A DNA stretch of 64,000 nucleotides from Anthoceros angustus (taxonomy: Eukaryota > Streptophyta > Anthocerotopsida > Anthocerotales > Anthocerotaceae), in assembly GCA_010909165.1 (NCBI GenBank), contig VJWM01000068.1:1116001-1180000 (forward strand), in the 5' to 3' direction. Made by a program: the position numbers and the translations under genes. Below the pieces are notes generated by a model, which saw nothing but the letters and a program-made list of their open reading frames with translations, did no database searches and was not told the origin of the DNA. Below, piece by piece: positions 1 to 11,885 of the stretch; position 1 is the stretch's first letter; each line of letters opens with the position of its first letter.

Positions 1-1182
<1,182 letters not shown>

Positions 1183-1201
<19 letters not shown>

Positions 1202-1568
1202 TTCACAGTTAGGAACGAGCATCCCGACGTGACAGTGGTGGTTATTTATTATAAGGTCAGGACATCATATTATGTACCTATCTAGATCTTCAGCGGTAGG
1301 AATCCTTTATGACTTGCAAGATTGGACGAACTTATTTAGGGAGTGAGTGAATTTTGTTGTCTCAATAAGTTGGCCATGCTGAACTCCAGTTTTTTTTAAC
1401 CTGCCTTACCGTGTCTGTGGAAAGATGCTTGTGATTTTTCCTGTTGACATGAAAAGCTCACCTTATGCACCACGTTCATTCACGTTTCGAGCCGAGATGA
1501 TAATTTTTCCACCAGAGCGGTGGTGTTCAAGAACACCATTAAGTGAGAGCAGCTGCAGTTGTGCAGAG
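1183..1568. other. Convergent 3' region between tubulin and H2A
   Basis: 386 bp between two stop codons facing each other. It should hold both 3' untranslated regions. I see no coding signal, no RNA gene and no repeat beyond the 15-bp copy at its start. Confidence 0.6.
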
Positions 1569-2080
1569 CTACTCGGCAGAGGATGATTTGCCTCCCTTTC
1601 CAGAAATTCCAGTTTTCTTTGGCAGAAGCACAGAGTGAATGTTTGGCAGAACCCCTCCGTTGGCGATGGTAACGGAGCCGAGCAGCTTGCTCAGTTCCTC
1701 GTCATTTCTTACTGCCAATTGAATGTGACGGGGCACTATCCTTGTCTTCTTGTTATCGCGAGACGCATTTCCAGCCAACTCAAGCACCTGCGCAAGGAGG
1801 GGTGTGAGAAACAAGACAACATGGACACTAAGAAGCGACAAGCACGAAGACTGTCATCTTCTGCAATTTCCAGCAGTGCCCACAGCGGTGAGCGTGGAAT
1901 CACCTCAGCGGCAAGATACTCGAGCACAGCGGCAAGGTAGACAGGGGCGCCCGCTCCCACACGGGTTGCGTACTTGCCAGCCTTGAGAAATCGGGCAATT
2001 CTTCCCACAGGGAATTGAAGGCCCGCCTTGGCTGAGCGGGAAACCGCTTTCTTGCCTGAGCTCTTGCCTCTGCCTGTCAT
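1569..2080 (-). CDS. Histone H2A (canonical plant type, one intron)
   Basis: Core histone that pairs with H2B in the nucleosome. Exon 1 is 2080-1904 and exon 2 is 1787-1569 on the minus strand, with a 116-bp GT-AG intron falling in front of the VLELAGNA motif. The product is 131 aa. It begins [12 protein letters not shown], contains the [20 protein letters not shown] segment, and has [20 protein letters not shown] followed by [20 protein letters not shown]. The acidic-patch residues (EYLAAEVLE, NDEEL) are present. The tail ends [11 protein letters not shown]. There is no SQEF motif, so it is not H2A.X, and no long H2A.W-type SPKK tail. The frame is open upstream of 2080, but family alignment fixes the start at 2080. 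An intron in a core H2A gene is common in plants, so its mRNA is probably polyadenylated (inference). Confidence 0.96.
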
Positions 2081-2718
2081 TGCTGCGCCTTGGTGTGATC
2101 TCAGAACGTGATGAGTTGAGGAGCCTGCCGAGTGTGCGCACCGAGCTGCTTGCCGGGAGCAGGAACTGAACTGCACGAGAGGCTCGAGGGAGAGTCGCAA
2201 GACGGAAACGCGGAAGCCGGGAATGGAGACGTCTTGAGGGGGAAGCACACGATTTAAACACAAAATGTTCAAATTTTGCACCAATGGCAAGGCTCCTTGC
2301 GGATCGACAGTTCAACGGTGGAGATGTGCGTAGGTTTGAGCACTGCCGTCGATGAGCCGGGTCGGTACGTAAGTATTCGGCCGCGTTCACACGCCCGCAC
2401 CCCTGTCAGGAGGGGAAGAGACGCGTGGAAGCAACAAGCTGCCGCCACTTCATCGCCGCCTGACTGTACCGAGCACCAGGCTTATGAAGGCTTGCGTGTC
2501 GCGAATGCAGCATCAATTGTTTTGTGCCGTCTTATGTGTTTGCTCGTCAACACCGTCTCGAGATCGTGTGCAAGACGCTGTAGCACTGCTGGAAGCTGCG
2601 ATTTGTGGAAAGCTTATCCGAAGGTGGAGAGGAGCAGAGCAGAGCAGGCAGGTTCCAATCTTTCTTGGGAGGAGATTGCGTAATCTGGGATTCAGCCTGT
2701 AGTGTGGACCGATCTGCA
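2081..2718. promoter_or_regulatory. Divergent upstream region, H2A (-) and USP (+)
   Basis: 638 bp between two start codons pointing away from each other. Both promoters and leaders must lie here. No TATA box or histone-type element stands out clearly enough to call. Confidence 0.5.
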
Positions 2719-4501
2719 ATGGATCAAGCGAGGAAAATTATCATAGCTGTGGATGGCACGGAGGTGTCCGCGAACGCCTTCGCCTGGGCCTTCCGCAACC
2801 TGTTGCGCAAAACGGACCATGTCATTGTGTTTCATGCAGCTCCGCTTGCCGGGGCGAATTCCCTGCCTTCTGTTGACGTTGCCACAGGTGAGCGTGGAGG
2901 TGTGCATTTTGGCCAGGTGTTGTTGCTTGGGGTTCGGTAAAGAGGCCTTTGAAACTCATGGCCCGTGAGGAGAGCAGGATAGTGTGATGGCCACGGGGGA
3001 AATGCGTTGCCTGTGTCTTGTTTCAGAAGGATGTGGGGAGGGTAATGTATACGCTTGGACCATTTCTTTTTCCAGAGTATGGAGTTCTGCTTGGGCGTCC
3101 CCTTGGCGAGTCGGAAGCTGCCGAGAGGAGGAATACGGAGGTGTCTAAGGTCCTAGTGACCAAGTATCTTGAGAAGCTGAAACAAGCTGGGGTAAAAGAC
3201 TCTTCCAAGCTCTGCACATGGCCTAGAAGCTGCTCAGAGTTTGAACTCTAACCTCACTGGAAAGCATTGGCAGATATCATCTGAAGGTGAAGTTGTGAAA
3301 GGTGACGCTGGAAGTTGGATAGTGGATGAAGCCAACCGCTTGGAAGTAGATGCCGTCGTTGTTGGCAGCCACGGATATGGTGTTCTCACGAGGTGCTGTG
3401 CTTCGATTTGGTCGTGACTTTTTGGGAGCTCCTGTTGTGTGCTAAGGTTTAAGAATGTGGAGCTCAAGGCGGTTCTTGGATTTTGCAGAACTCTTCTAGG
3501 CAGCATAAGCGACTTTGTGCTACATAACGTGAGAAGTCCGTTGGTTATTGTTAGACAGACGGACGAACTCCAGGAGCATGATCCGTTGAGCTCTTCAGGG
3601 TCACCGAGAAAGATTGTCATTGCTGTGGACGATTCAGATGAGGCAAGCTTCTTGCCCTTGATTACTAGGAAGCAGAACTCTGCAATTGCTTGGTAGGTGT
3701 AGTAAATCAAATTGTCTCCGATTGCAGGCAGTATATGCTTTCAAATGGGCCCTGGAGAATTTTTGTGCCGAATCAGATGAGGTGGTAATATACCACGTGC
3801 ATCAGGCAATCCAGTCTCCTGTCACAGGTCTTGGCACAGGTAGATTTAAATGATGCCATTTTGTGCATCCCTGGTTTACAACAAGGCCCATTTGACATGT
3901 CCACTTTCTGCAGCTCGGTCTCCAGTAATTTCAGGCTAATGAGGCCTCTGGCAGGTAACTTTGGAGTGGAGGAAGTGTATGTCCCTCCGGACCTCAGCTC
4001 CAAGGATGAGGTAGAGGCCCTGGATGAAAGCGAGAAGCTGGTGGAGAAGTACATGGTGTACGCGTCAAATCGGACCAAGGCAAGTAGGAACAGGGTTTGC
4101 AACTCATCTGTTCCTTCATGCGAATCTCACATTTTTTAGTGCGAATTTTTGCAGATCAAGTGTGTGGGTATGGTTGTACCAGGGCCGACAGAAGTTAAGG
4201 TCTGTGAAGGTCTGAAGGCCTTGAAAGCAGATGCAGTCGTTGTTGGCTCCCATGATCGCGGAGCAGTGGCCAGGTGCGTTACCGTAGTACAGTACATGCA
4301 ATGTTTGGTCATGCAGTCGTTGCTTTACGTTTTGCAAGACAAGTTTGGACGAACCTTAATAGGCATACTCTCCGCAGGACATTCTTGGGAAGTGTAAGCG
4401 ACTACTTATCCCACAACAGCCCATGCCCCCTGCTTGTTGTGAAACTGCCCAAAGCTGTTCCAGTACAGGCAACAGAAGCTGGCCATAAGCATGCAACATG
4501 A
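2719..4501 (+). CDS. Two-domain universal stress protein (UspA fold, tandem)
   Basis: Eight exons: 2719-2887, 3076-3191, 3274-3392, 3489-3642, 3728-3839, 3955-4079, 4155-4273 and 4378-4501, giving 345 aa. Each half is a UspA domain starting with a hydrophobic strand and conserved Asp (RKIIIAVDGTE; RKIVIAVDDSDE). Each half ends with the family's nucleotide-binding type motif (VVVGSHGYGVLTR...LGSISDFVLHN; VVVGSHDRGAVAR...LGSVSDYLSHN), then SPLVIVR or CPLLVVK. Such proteins bind ATP or act in stress signalling in the cytosol or nucleus. The introns at 3643-3727 and 4080-4154 begin GCAAG and end AG, so they are GC-AG introns. The exon-5 donor has an alternative 12 bp upstream in the same phase (GTCTTG). 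Intron phases 1, 0, 2 repeat in both halves, and exons 3 and 7 are both 119 bp, pointing to an internal duplication of one gene. Confidence 0.9.
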
Positions 4502-4757
4502 GACTGCGATAGCTGCACTCAAAGTACGGTCAGGGAGAACCCAAGCCTAAAAGAATGAATAGGTCTGTACATACAGCGGTAGTTCGAGGCCTATTATAGC
4601 GCTTCACTGGGTTAAATATCGTCGACTGCCGCTCCCGCTCTCGCATCGTATTGGTGGTCAGCACCATTTTTTGACTGATAAATTCTTAGCTTGTAAATGT
4701 CACTCATTCAATGGTTTCTTTACAATGTGAAGCGAGTGCATGTCGGGGAACCATTCG
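4502..4757. other. Convergent 3' region, USP and CCX
   Basis: 256 bp between two facing stop codons. It should hold both 3' untranslated regions. I see nothing else. Confidence 0.5.
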
Positions 4758-6758
4758 TCATAGGCCAGCCACAGAGATCATTCCCAGAGCACTACTCAAA
4801 CGCAGAGTCAGAAATGTCACATAGAGAACTAACAGGCCAACTCCAAGCTGTTTGCTTGGTTGCATAGCAGACTTGGGGAGAATCCAGAGAGCCCACAACA
4901 GCCCCGCCACTAGGAACCCCAGCGTGTAGTAAATGGAGTGGTCATCAGGAACAGGATATGAGGCTGGGTATACCTTCCAAGAAGCCAGAAGCAAGGACAG
5001 ACCTAACCCCACCAAGGTGTTGAACATGGGGCCTGCATAGCACCCAGAAACTGCTATTTGTACTCCATCTCCGCCGTGACAAGCCAGTGCAATGTTGGAC
5101 ATGAGATCCCCAACGGAGTTACCCCAAGCTAGAACTGTGAGACCCAAAATAGCTGCATCGATCTCCAGTATAACACCCACGGCTATCAGTGCAGCAACCA
5201 GCTCATTCGCTATTATATAAAACCACACAATGCTCATGACAAAGCCTCCCAACACCCATGGGAACAGGAACCTTCGAGGTGGATGGTCTGGTGTCAAGGT
5301 GAAGTGTGCTGTTATCCCAAGGGCGGCCCCAGAAGCTGTGACCCAGCCGAGAACCTGCCAGCTTTCTCGAATGGAGAAAGTGTTTCCACCTTCCCACACA
5401 AGAGCAAGGAGCACTGGGGCCAGAGTCGCACTGGTCACTGCGAACCGCAAAGACCAGCGGTCATCCTCCACAATGGGAATGGTCATGCGTCGCGGTAATG
5501 AGAGTGGCCACTCAATGAGGTAGAAGAGCAGGCCTCGAGGTGTGTACCACACAAACTCTGGTAATGCTTCCTCTTCACTCCATCCCCATAGAGGTCTGGT
5601 GCCTGGCCGTCCTCTCCGCATGGTTCCCTGGTCTGAGTAGATGGACACATGTGGTGCCCACTTCCACTGGGGCAAGGATGTGTCCACCACAGTCCCACCA
5701 CGAACAGAGGATGAGAATCCCCGTGCCAAGTCTGGGTCTACCGAAAGACCATCCCCGTCATAAGCTGGAGCATCCTCATCACGAGGATTTGGACCAGGAG
5801 GAAGCAGAGGCATGTCGAAGTCCTTAGCTGTCAGCAAGGGCTCCATAGCATGCCAACTTGGACCCTTTCTCGCATTTTTCCTAAATTCCAGCACTGCAAC
5901 CGAGACCCCGTACACCACATAGATGGAGACATAAGCAGCAGCACCCCAGAGCGAGATCTTCCCCAAGAGAAGAATGACCAACAAGGCTGTGAGAGTGACG
6001 AGAAAAAAAATAACATCCCGGATGAAGGAGAACCGGTCGATCCGCAGCAAACTTGGAGACTCATACCCTGCGATCACCAGACTCACAGACCCCATGACCA
6101 CGGATGTCACAAAAGTTGCTCCCCCAAGAACACTGTTAAGGCCAACATCCCCAGTTCCTGCCCCCACAAACGCTGCAATGCTGGCGAAGACATCAGGAGC
6201 TCCATTCCCGAGCGGGAGGAGAGAAACCCCGGCCACTGTAGGAGGCAAACGTAGCAGCTTGGACAGCTTCTCCAAAGAGCAGCAAAAATAGTCAGCTGCA
6301 GTGTTACCCAGCATGTAAAACAGAGCTGCCAGCCAGATGACAAACACCACAAGGCCTACAACCGGCACACCAGAGCAGGAGCAGTAGTAGAAACTGGTAT
6401 ACTCGATCAGAGTCCCCGATCTGCAGGCTTCATGTGCCCTAACAAAGGAGCAAGAATCGGGGTACCCTTCGTGCTGCCCCACATGCTGGCAAGAGCCAGT
6501 GTCAGTCCCTGCTGAATTCTGTGAGGGCGCTGGAGCACCCAAGAGCAGCCAAAGCCCTCCGGCTTCACCCGATTTTCCATCTAATTTCCCCTGCACACCC
6601 AGCAACCGCCTGATTCCTGTGCCCGGCCTGCTCCCAGCAGAAATGTCACTGCCTCTGAGCCCAACAATCCGTCCCCACACCACGATGAGGAACAGAACCG
6701 TACAGGCCAATCGTAGAGAGGACCGCAATCCCTGGCCCAGCGAGGGCGACCCCATCAT
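4758..6758 (-). CDS. Cation/calcium exchanger, CCX/NCKX family, intronless
   Basis: A single uninterrupted frame of 666 aa. Membrane exchanger that moves Ca2+, Na+ or K+ against another cation; plant CCX members act at the vacuole, ER or plasma membrane. An N-terminal signal-like helix (about residues 14-34) is followed by a cysteine-containing lumenal stretch. The first alpha-repeat has GNGAPDV at about 184-190 and then a further helix. A hydrophilic loop spans about 295-430 and the second alpha-repeat has AWGNSVGDLMSN at about 544-555. The GNxxPD and GNSxGD signatures are the ion-coordinating motifs of the CaCA superfamily. About 11-13 hydrophobic helices are visible. Absence of introns contrasts with its neighbours but is common for plant CCX genes. 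The start is the first of two consecutive ATGs. It lies head-to-head with the p24 gene. Confidence 0.93.
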   Translation of the reverse strand: MMGSPSLGQGLRSSLRLACTVLFLIVVWGRIVGLRGSDISAGSRPGTGIRRLLGVQGKLDGKSGEAGGLWLLLGAPAPSQNSAGTDTGSCQHVGQHEGYPDSCSFVRAHEACRSGTLIEYTSFYYCSCSGVPVVGLVVFVIWLAALFYMLGNTAADYFCCSLEKLSKLLRLPPTVAGVSLLPLGNGAPDVFASIAAFVGAGTGDVGLNSVLGGATFVTSVVMGSVSLVIAGYESPSLLRIDRFSFIRDVIFFLVTLTALLVILLLGKISLWGAAAYVSIYVVYGVSVAVLEFRKNARKGPSWHAMEPLLTAKDFDMPLLPPGPNPRDEDAPAYDGDGLSVDPDLARGFSSSVRGGTVVDTSLPQWKWAPHVSIYSDQGTMRRGRPGTRPLWGWSEEEALPEFVWYTPRGLLFYLIEWPLSLPRRMTIPIVEDDRWSLRFAVTSATLAPVLLALVWEGGNTFSIRESWQVLGWVTASGAALGITAHFTLTPDHPPRRFLFPWVLGGFVMSIVWFYIIANELVAALIAVGVILEIDAAILGLTVLAWGNSVGDLMSNIALACHGGDGVQIAVSGCYAGPMFNTLVGLGLSLLLASWKVYPASYPVPDDHSIYYTLGFLVAGLLWALWILPKSAMQPSKQLGVGLLVLYVTFLTLRLSSALGMISVAGL

Positions 6759-6943
6759 GTCATGCTACCTTACCTTTCCAGCCATTTCTTGAAGGCTGAA
6801 GAGTATATCGAAGGGCGATTAGCGTAACTCTCACGTATAAGATCGGCAGGTAGCCCGAGAAAAGGCTTCCTTCTTCAGCCCGTGCTCCTCCTTCAATCAG
6901 ACTAATTTGTTGTGAGCGGTTGACTCGAATCTGCTCTGCCAAT
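6759..6943. promoter_or_regulatory. Short bidirectional promoter, CCX (-) and p24 (+)
   Basis: Only 185 bp separate the two start codons. Transcription start sites, leaders and promoter elements of both genes must fit here or overlap the coding sequence. I do not see a TATA box placed convincingly for either gene. Confidence 0.5.
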
Positions 6944-8063
6944 ATGGGCCAGGATTGCAGGCAGATCCGGAGATGGATTGCGGGTGTAGCGTGGCTGGTT
7001 TTGATGTTCCTTTCCAACGTAGCTCCGGCGCGGGCCATCCGCTTCACTGTTGACCGGAAGGAGTGCTTCAGCTACAACGTGGAGTCTGAAGGGGACACCG
7101 TCCACGCTTCGTATGTCGTGGTTGAGGTGGAGAGCTCCTGGAAGTTCGAGCACTTGGGCGTCGATGTCATCGTGAGCTGCTCCTAACTCTCGTGTGGATT
7201 TGGTACCAGAATCTCTTCTGCTACGTTGCTTCGAAAGAGTTGATCGACGGGGTTGGGTTTTCTCTGGCTCCGGCTCCGGCTCGTCTTTGTTGATAGCATT
7301 CTCTTAGGTTGGGAAGAATTGTACAAGAAATTGGATCGGCTGTGTTGTGGCTATGACCATACGTTTGGAGATCTGAGGTCCTAGGATTACAATGTCAGAT
7401 ACGATGCGATTAGGGAGTGATGGAAAGCTGACGGTGTGATCTGTGATGTATGCTTCAGGTCGAGGCCCCGGCTGGCTATCATGTGCATAGCGCCAGGCAG
7501 CAGGTGGAGGAGAAGTTCGATTTCGTAGCAACGAAGAAGGGGCACTACAAGTTCTGCTTCTACAATCACTCCCCCATTCACGAGACTGTCGTGTTTGATG
7601 TACACATCGGTCATGTTCCTCCTAAGGTGGAGCATGCAACAGACGGTAAGTGATATCCGTCCAGTTCTTCAGGAGTCCACTAGTCGGGATAACTCCAAGG
7701 TCGCAACAAACTGATGTGGAAACATTCTATGTCGAACACAGAACACTTTGATCCAATCCTGGACCAGGTGTCCAGGCTTGAAGATGCCCTCTACAATGTT
7801 CAGTTTGAGCAACATTGGCTCCACGCCCAAACAGAACGTCAGGCTATAGGTGAGGAGCTGTACTGTTGTGTGGTTGATGTTAGCTCTGTTGTCCCTTTTT
7901 ACCCATGGGCTCTCTTGCTGCTGTTGCAGTGAACTCCAAGATGAGCAGCAGGGTCATCTACAAGGCCTTCTGGGAATCCACAGCAATGATCTTTGCCAGC
8001 GTCTTGCAAGTCTACTTGTTGCGAAGACTTTTCGAGAAAAAACTAGGGTTTTCCAGGGTGTAG
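6944..8063 (+). CDS. p24 (EMP24/GP25L/TMED) cargo receptor, beta type
   Basis: Four exons: 6944-7171, 7459-7645, 7742-7849 and 7930-8063, giving 218 aa. p24 proteins cycle between ER and Golgi in COPI/COPII vesicles and sort cargo. A signal peptide covers about residues 1-32 (ends APARA). The GOLD domain follows with the paired cysteines of the family in FTVDRKECFSY and GHYKFCFYNHS. A coiled-coil region (ILDQVSRLEDALYNVQFEQHW) leads to the RQAI segment. One membrane helix (STAMIFASVLQVYLL) is followed by the short cytosolic tail RRLFEKKLGFSRV, whose FxxKK-type signal suits COPI binding. Intron phases 0, 1, 1 keep the frame. The ATG at 6944 opens the signal peptide directly. Confidence 0.95.
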
Positions 8064-8790
8064 GACCCAACTGTATTTCCAGGCGACTTTTCGGACTGAA
8101 CTGAATCGACGAACATCTGGAGGTGCATCCACAAGTAGTTTGTGGATTCTAAATTTTGCTGACGATCAATGGAATGGAATGGAACGGAAATACTTCCGGT
8201 TGTAAGCAATGGCTCCTTGGAAGAGCTCACATTCCAGGACACGGACAATTTGCATACACCATATTCGGTTTCAAGAGAATTGGTAAGACTCTAGGATCCG
8301 TTAACTCCTTCTCTTGGCAAAGGTATCAGACTTGCCTAGGCAGTCCGGCCCTTACCCCCATCTCGCTACTGCTACAGCACACTCTATTACCTTCACAGCC
8401 CTTCACATGAAATAACAAACTCTCTACGATGAACATTTGCTGTGTGATTCACAGTGCTGTAGTATAGGTCTCTGAAGCTGCCTGTACTGAAGACCTCAGA
8501 AGTACGGCTGCGCGTGAACTTGCTGAAACGAGTCCGCCAAATTCTTGATGAAAGCTGGAACTCACCTCCTCCAGCCCTCTCAGCACTCTCTTCGCTGTCT
8601 TAGCGGCCGAGACCTTGACCCCACATTTGGTATGCGATAGGACCTCAGAATGCTGGCGTTACAATATAGGGTAAAGGGGCAGCAATGGCATGCATTCACG
8701 GAAAAGTTACCACTTCGCTCGAAACCCTGTTGTGGCTTGGCCACCGGCAGGAGGAACCTGATCTGACTTGCGGTTTCCCAGCAAACGATC
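8064..8790. other. Intergenic region, p24 to SDR
   Basis: 727 bp covering the 3' end of p24 and the promoter and leader of the SDR gene. I see no conserved coding sequence, RNA gene or clear repeat. Confidence 0.5.
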
Positions 8791-10136
8791 ATGGGTCTCA
8801 AAGTACTGGTTGTTGGCAGCAGCAGCGGCGTCGGTCTGCAGGTGAGGTGCCTTCTTCCTGATGACAAGGTTCATCTCGTTCCTTCTGCCCTTAGACTCTC
8901 CTTGCTGTGGCTCATCATCCACTCTCTTTTTAGGTGACGAAAGCACTCCTTGAAGAGCAAGACAAATTCGAGGTCTATGCGTTGGTGCGGAACGAGGAAC
9001 GGGCCAGGAATGCAATCGGTAAGCTCCTTAGCAGAGCAGTCTGGCGTATTCCTAGCTGTGGTGCTGATTGGAAAAGCTGCTCATAACCATATGCAGGCAG
9101 TTCAGCCTCAAGAGTGCATTTCATACAAGGGGACATTAGCAAGCAGGAAACACTGGTCGACCCCTGCTCTGGGAAAGACGCAGTTGTGTGCACGGTTGGT
9201 GCCAGGGCAGGCTGGGGAATACTAGGATCAAAGCTGGACACTCCCCAGTATGTGGATTACCTGGGAGTCAAGTACCTCAGTGAAGCTGCTGCTGCCTCCA
9301 AGGTGTGTGTACTATGTGTTCATTACATGGCACAGATCCTCACATCCTAGGCCGATAATATTCCACATACTCTCACTGTCTACGTAAGAGCAGCATAGCC
9401 GTGGTACAGGCCTGTACAGTAAGCACTAGATACATAGCGGGCACATCTTGAATTGCTCACTTATGGCCATCTGAAATTGCGGCTTGCAGGTTCCCAGGTT
9501 TGTGTTGGTTTCATCGATGGGTATCACACGTCCTTTCTGGCCTGTTTCCATCCTGCTCAACACCATGTTCGGCCGGGTAATACACTGGAAGGGCAAGGTA
9601 CGTACGTAAAGCATCACCTACTAGCTGGGTATGGCATGGTGGGCATGGTGCAGAACGTACTATGGTGATGTGGTCTAGCATCACCTGCTAGCTTAGTATG
9701 GCATGTGGAGCATGGTGAGTGCCCTGTCCCGGTGACTCTTAAACCTCACCACACGGCTTCACAACAGGGCGAGGATGCACTTCGCCAGGCATACTCACCC
9801 CAAGACCTGAACTACTTCATCGTGCGGCCAGGCGGTCTGAACAACAACGAAGCTGGCCAGAAGTGCATCATACTGGATCAAGGTAACGTCCAGCTGCAGA
9901 CGTACCCACATGGCATACATACCTTCCTTGGTCCTCTCCCTGAAACTCCCCTCGTGCTCGTTGCAGGTGACAAAGCAAGCGGCACCATCCCAAGGCGTGA
10001 TGTGGCCACAGTGGTGGCCGCCTGCGTGCAAGGCCTGTGCCCTCCCAACGTCACCTTCGAAGTCTACAACCATAAGGAAGACCCGGCCCAGGCCAAGGTC
10101 TCCTTCGAGCACCTGGTGCCGGACAGCCAGACCTAG
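8791..10136 (+). CDS. Atypical short-chain dehydrogenase (NAD(P)-binding)
   Basis: Six exons: 8791-8841, 8934-9018, 9097-9302, 9490-9597, 9768-9882 and 9967-10136, giving 244 aa. The first exon encodes a Rossmann start, KVLVVGSSSGVG, with a GxxxGxG dinucleotide-binding loop; later come LVRNEERA, FIQGDISKQE and DAVVCTVGA. A conserved FVLVSSMGITRP strand and YFIVRPGGL follow, then TIPRRDVATVVAACV. This order matches the atypical SDR group that includes Arabidopsis At5g02240 and the dinucleotide domain of TIC62. These proteins bind NADP(H), often without a known substrate. No transit peptide is apparent, so it is probably cytosolic (inference). Exon 1 is only 51 bp and ends at VGLQ. Confidence 0.92.
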
Positions 10137-10970
10137 CTCCCTCATCGTCCTGTTTCCAGCCATGTCACCCAACACTGAAACAATCGTGGATGCACAGAGT
10201 GTCCTGGTGCTCCACCTGGACACAAGCCCGGTGTGGGGCCATTGCAAGACATATGTACATACTCGAAGTAAGATTCCATCTTTCGGAACATCACTACGGC
10301 CTCATACTGTCAGAACGAGAAGGCAACGGCCAGTGCGACCCGACATCCATGGTGTCCCAGGACGTGAGGTACAGAGCAAGGCAGTTATAGGGCGGCCAGA
10401 GTCCGGGAACGATGCCGGATCCTTCCTGGAAGCCTGTACCTGCCCGCAATCCGGGCCCGGAGTCGGAACCGGGCACTGGGAGGATCTCTGCGTACGTGGG
10501 TCGCAGAGATCCTGTCAGGCTCGAAAGTGGGTCAGTCCCGCCGCAGCAGGCGCCTCTGGAACTCCCCTGTCCGGGTCGAAAGTGCGTCAGTCCCGCCGCA
10601 GCAGGCGCCTCTGGAACTCCAGCTGGGGCCTCCATCCCTCGGCAATGGACGCCCCAGATGGCAACACCCTGCATGCCCCAGCTGCACGGGAGCCCAAATG
10701 AATCCAGGCCTGGCGATCTCCCGAGCGGAGCTCATTTTGGTATGTCTCTGCATGTGTCGAGCGCTTATGCTTATCCTGTTCCGATGTTCTCATGTCGCTA
10801 AGGACGGCAAGACTTCCGCATCAAGCAACACTCCAGCGTGAATGTCTTAAAGCAGGGGTATACGGACGATTTCCAGCCGTTGCCAGCGAAGTTGCCACTG
10901 CCCTATTCCCGTGCTATGAACGGCCTGCGAGCACCGGGTCTGATTCTTTTCGAGGCGGCGCTTTGCGAAG
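10137..10970. other. Intergenic region, SDR to RING-CH gene
   Basis: 834 bp, GC-rich in its middle and holding a two-copy 55-bp tandem repeat. Open frames here are not conserved in any way I can recognise. The right part should be the RING-CH promoter and leader. Confidence 0.5.
10521..10620. repeat. 55-bp tandem repeat, two copies
   Basis: The unit starting TCGAAAGTG and containing CCGCCGCAGCAGGCGCC begins at 10521 and again at 10576, nearly identical over about 45 bp. Function unknown. Confidence 0.85.
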
Positions 10971-11885
10971 ATGGAGCACCGGGAGTGGGCGCCGCGGGAT
11001 GGCGAGGCCAGGATGGACCTGAGCGTGGAGATGGTGGGCCAGGAGACAGCCGTCCTGGGCCGCGGCGCGCATGCTTTCACTCAGACGGGTGATGAGGACG
11101 GAAAGCTCAAGCAACCACTCCCGCCTCAGAGTGAGAATGAGAGTCCCGTCCCTCAAGATCACGAGAATGGGACTCCTCTCTCCCATGAGAATGAGAATGG
11201 AAGCCCCGTGGTTGATGCGAATGAGAATGAGAGTCCCGTCCTTGATGCGAATGAGGATGAGAATGGAAGTGACAACGAAAGTGATAGCAGTGATAGCAGT
11301 TGCAGCTCCCTCGAGAAAATTCGCATCTTCAAGAACTTAGCATACCAAGTTCGCATCCGGATGGCGAGGTCGGGTTTTGATTTTGATTTGAAAAGTGCGC
11401 CGTGGAGGCAGGAGCTCAACGTCTCGGATTCGGATGCGGTCAGGGATCTGGAGAGAGGAGGGGAGGGGATTGACAGTGATCGTGGGAGCGAGGGCTCGGA
11501 AGGGGAAGGGGAAGAAGGGGTGAGTGCATGCAGGGTGTGCATGTCCTCGGCCAGGTTTGACACCGTGGATCTGGGGTGTGCGTGCAAGGAGGACATGGGA
11601 GTCCTCCACCGGGAGTGCGCGCGGGAGTGGTTCGGCCGGAGGCGGAATAATGTTTGTGAAATCTGTGGGTCTGCGTGCACGAATTTGATGGACATGGTGG
11701 ATTTTGAAGACCTGCAGGCGCCTCGGCGGTACGTACCGCCGCCGGTGGATCCACTACCACTTCCGATACCGCCTGTTGAAGCGCGCCGGCCTCGCTGGTG
11801 GCGACAACGGCGTTTCGTACATTTGGTGATAGCGTTTGCTGTCCTTGCTTGCGTGCTGCCCTGGATCTTCGTATACTTCACGTGA
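10971..11885 (+). CDS. RING-CH (MARCH-type) membrane E3 ligase candidate
   Basis: Single-exon frame of 304 aa. A long acidic, Asn/Glu-rich N-terminus (about 50-115) has short repeats of the form NENGSPV/NENESPV. The RING-CH domain at about 187-232 shows C187-x2-C190, C203-x-C205, H213-x2-C216 and C229-x2-C232, the C4HC3 pattern of MARCH proteins. A proline-rich linker leads to a single membrane helix at about 282-303 at the very C-terminus. RING-CH proteins transfer ubiquitin from an E2 to membrane proteins. One C-terminal helix suggests a tail-anchored topology with the RING in the cytosol (inference). No introns, unlike most neighbours. Confidence 0.85.
   Translation: MEHREWAPRDGEARMDLSVEMVGQETAVLGRGAHAFTQTGDEDGKLKQPLPPQSENESPVPQDHENGTPLSHENENGSPVVDANENESPVLDANEDENGSDNESDSSDSSCSSLEKIRIFKNLAYQVRIRMARSGFDFDLKSAPWRQELNVSDSDAVRDLERGGEGIDSDRGSEGSEGEGEEGVSACRVCMSSARFDTVDLGCACKEDMGVLHRECAREWFGRRRNNVCEICGSACTNLMDMVDFEDLQAPRRYVPPPVDPLPLPIPPVEARRPRWWRQRRFVHLVIAFAVLACVLPWIFVYFT

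Noticed and set aside
2081-2290. Upstream in-frame extension of H2A
   Set aside because: Open by chance; family alignment places the start at MTGRGK (2080).
2605-2718. Upstream in-frame extension of the USP gene
   Set aside because: No conserved residues; the UspA fold starts right after the ATG at 2719.
9910-10701. 263-codon plus-strand frame
   Set aside because: It overlaps the last SDR exon in another frame and runs into a GC-rich repeat; no motif.
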